Of a stretch of DNA of 14,207 bases, positions 13,592 through 14,207 are shown in pieces. Location of the stretch: NCBI GenBank assembly GCA_023249895.1, contig JAHFBS010000002.1, positions 1-14,207 on the forward strand, in the 5' to 3' direction. Origin of the DNA: a bacterium. GTDB taxonomy: Bacteria > Babelota > Babeliae > Babelales > RVW-14. The notes beneath the pieces are model-generated. The model did no database searches. It saw only the letters and a program-made list of their open reading frames with translations, and was not told the DNA's origin. The position numbers were made by a program, and so were the translations under genes. Position 1 is the first letter of the stretch. Each line of letters starts with the position of its first letter.

Positions 13592-14207
13592 ACATCATCA
13601 ATTTTTTTATCAAGCGAGCGATACATTATAGCCTCCTGCACATGTCGCTTCTCAATATGTTCGCATTGTGCCAAATCGGCAATAGTTCGCGCAATTTTAA
13701 GAATTTTATGATATCCACGCATACTGAGTCCAAGTTTATCAAAAGCAAGTTTCATAACTTGATCAGCATCGGGTGTCAATGCACAATATTTTTCAACTTG
13801 GTCAGATGCCATGCCTGCATTACGTTGAGCGCCAAAACGCTTTTCTTGCATGCGTACTGCAGTTTCAACCTCAGCAAAAAGTTCAGCTGAAGATTTTTCT
13901 TTGCGTTCGCCATTTTTAAGTTCGGCATATTCGATAGATGAAACATGCACATGCAAATCGATACGATCAAGCAGCGGGCCAGAAATCTTTGCCAAATAGT
14001 GCGCAACTTTAGTTTGACTGCACACGCACTGTTTTTTGCGATCACCATAGTAACCGCAAGGACAAGGATTCATTGCTGCAACAAGCAAAAATGATGATGG
14101 ATAATCAATAGCACAGGCCGCTCGCGAAATAAGCACACGCCCACTTTCAAGCGGTTCACGCAATACTTCAAGCGTTGGTCGCGAAAATTCTGGAAGCTCA
14201 TCAAGAA
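13588..14207 (-). CDS. comM: ComM/YifB-like Mg-chelatase-type AAA+ ATPase, 3' part (partial)
   Basis: The frame is open to the window edge, so the start lies beyond 14207; about 206 residues are seen. The fragment opens at the Walker B segment L-D-E-L-P-E-F-S-R-P-T-L-E-V-L-R. It continues with the ComM-type cysteine cluster N-P-C-P-C-G-Y-Y-G-D and C-V-C-S (a zinc-ribbon-like insertion), the arginine-finger segment I-S-G-P-L-L-D-R-I-D-L-H-V and the sensor-2 part S-M-R-G-Y-H-K-I-L-K-I-A-R-T-I-A-D-L. ComM is a hexameric helicase that promotes branch migration in natural transformation. A TTG at 14163 is internal. The TGA overlaps the acpS start by four bases. Confidence 0.95.
   Translation of the reverse strand, partial: LDELPEFSRPTLEVLREPLESGRVLISRAACAIDYPSSFLLVAAMNPCPCGYYGDRKKQCVCSQTKVAHYLAKISGPLLDRIDLHVHVSSIEYAELKNGERKEKSSAELFAEVETAVRMQEKRFGAQRNAGMASDQVEKYCALTPDADQVMKLAFDKLGLSMRGYHKILKIARTIADLAQCEHIEKRHVQEAIMYRSLDKKIDDV

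Overview
The window carries compact housekeeping and envelope genes of a Gram-negative bacterium. KdsA (Kdo synthesis), LpxD (lipid A synthesis) and a Skp/OmpH chaperone together imply an LPS-type outer membrane. Genes overlap heavily, Shine-Dalgarno sites are strong (GGAG type), and several core proteins (PRPP synthetase, KdsA, a membrane-anchored superoxide dismutase) are divergent. Small exported proteins of odd composition sit among them. This fits a reduced-genome, host-associated lineage such as Candidatus Dependentiae (TM6/Babeliae). That placement is inference from gene content, not proof.

Layout. (1) Bases 1-4135, plus strand: the 3' end of rpsA, then ndk with a very strong terminator, a superoxide dismutase with an N-terminal membrane segment, and two monocistronic genes for exported low-complexity proteins (one Lys/Arg-rich, one Gly/His/Trp-rich). 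The last two are preceded by near-identical promoter blocks. (2) Bases 4138-6995, minus strand: efp-nusB-kdsA-alpha/beta hydrolase, tightly packed, with a promoter at about 7048-7076. (3) Bases 7171-10406, minus strand: skp/ompH-lpxD-prs-pth, with a promoter at about 10450-10478. (4) Bases 10597-11556, plus strand: a predicted lipoprotein of unknown role. (5) Bases 11577-14207, minus strand: comM (5' end outside the window)-acpS-herA-like ATPase, with overlapping genes.

How the genes work together: block 2 joins translation (EF-P), transcription antitermination (NusB) and Kdo synthesis. Block 3 joins outer-membrane assembly (Skp, LpxD) to PRPP synthesis and peptidyl-tRNA recycling. Block 5 joins a competence/recombination ATPase (ComM), ACP activation and a HerA-type DNA translocase. 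There is no IS element, tRNA, rRNA or CRISPR array, and no intergenic gap exceeds 300 bases.

The most unusual signals are a KdsA that keeps the metal-type Cys and His but has Met and Cys where the other two metal ligands (Glu, Asp) should be; the duplicated promoter block in front of two exported low-complexity proteins; the Trp/Gly/His-rich exported protein itself; the membrane-anchored SOD with His in place of the usual Gln; and interleaved inverted repeats between two convergent genes.
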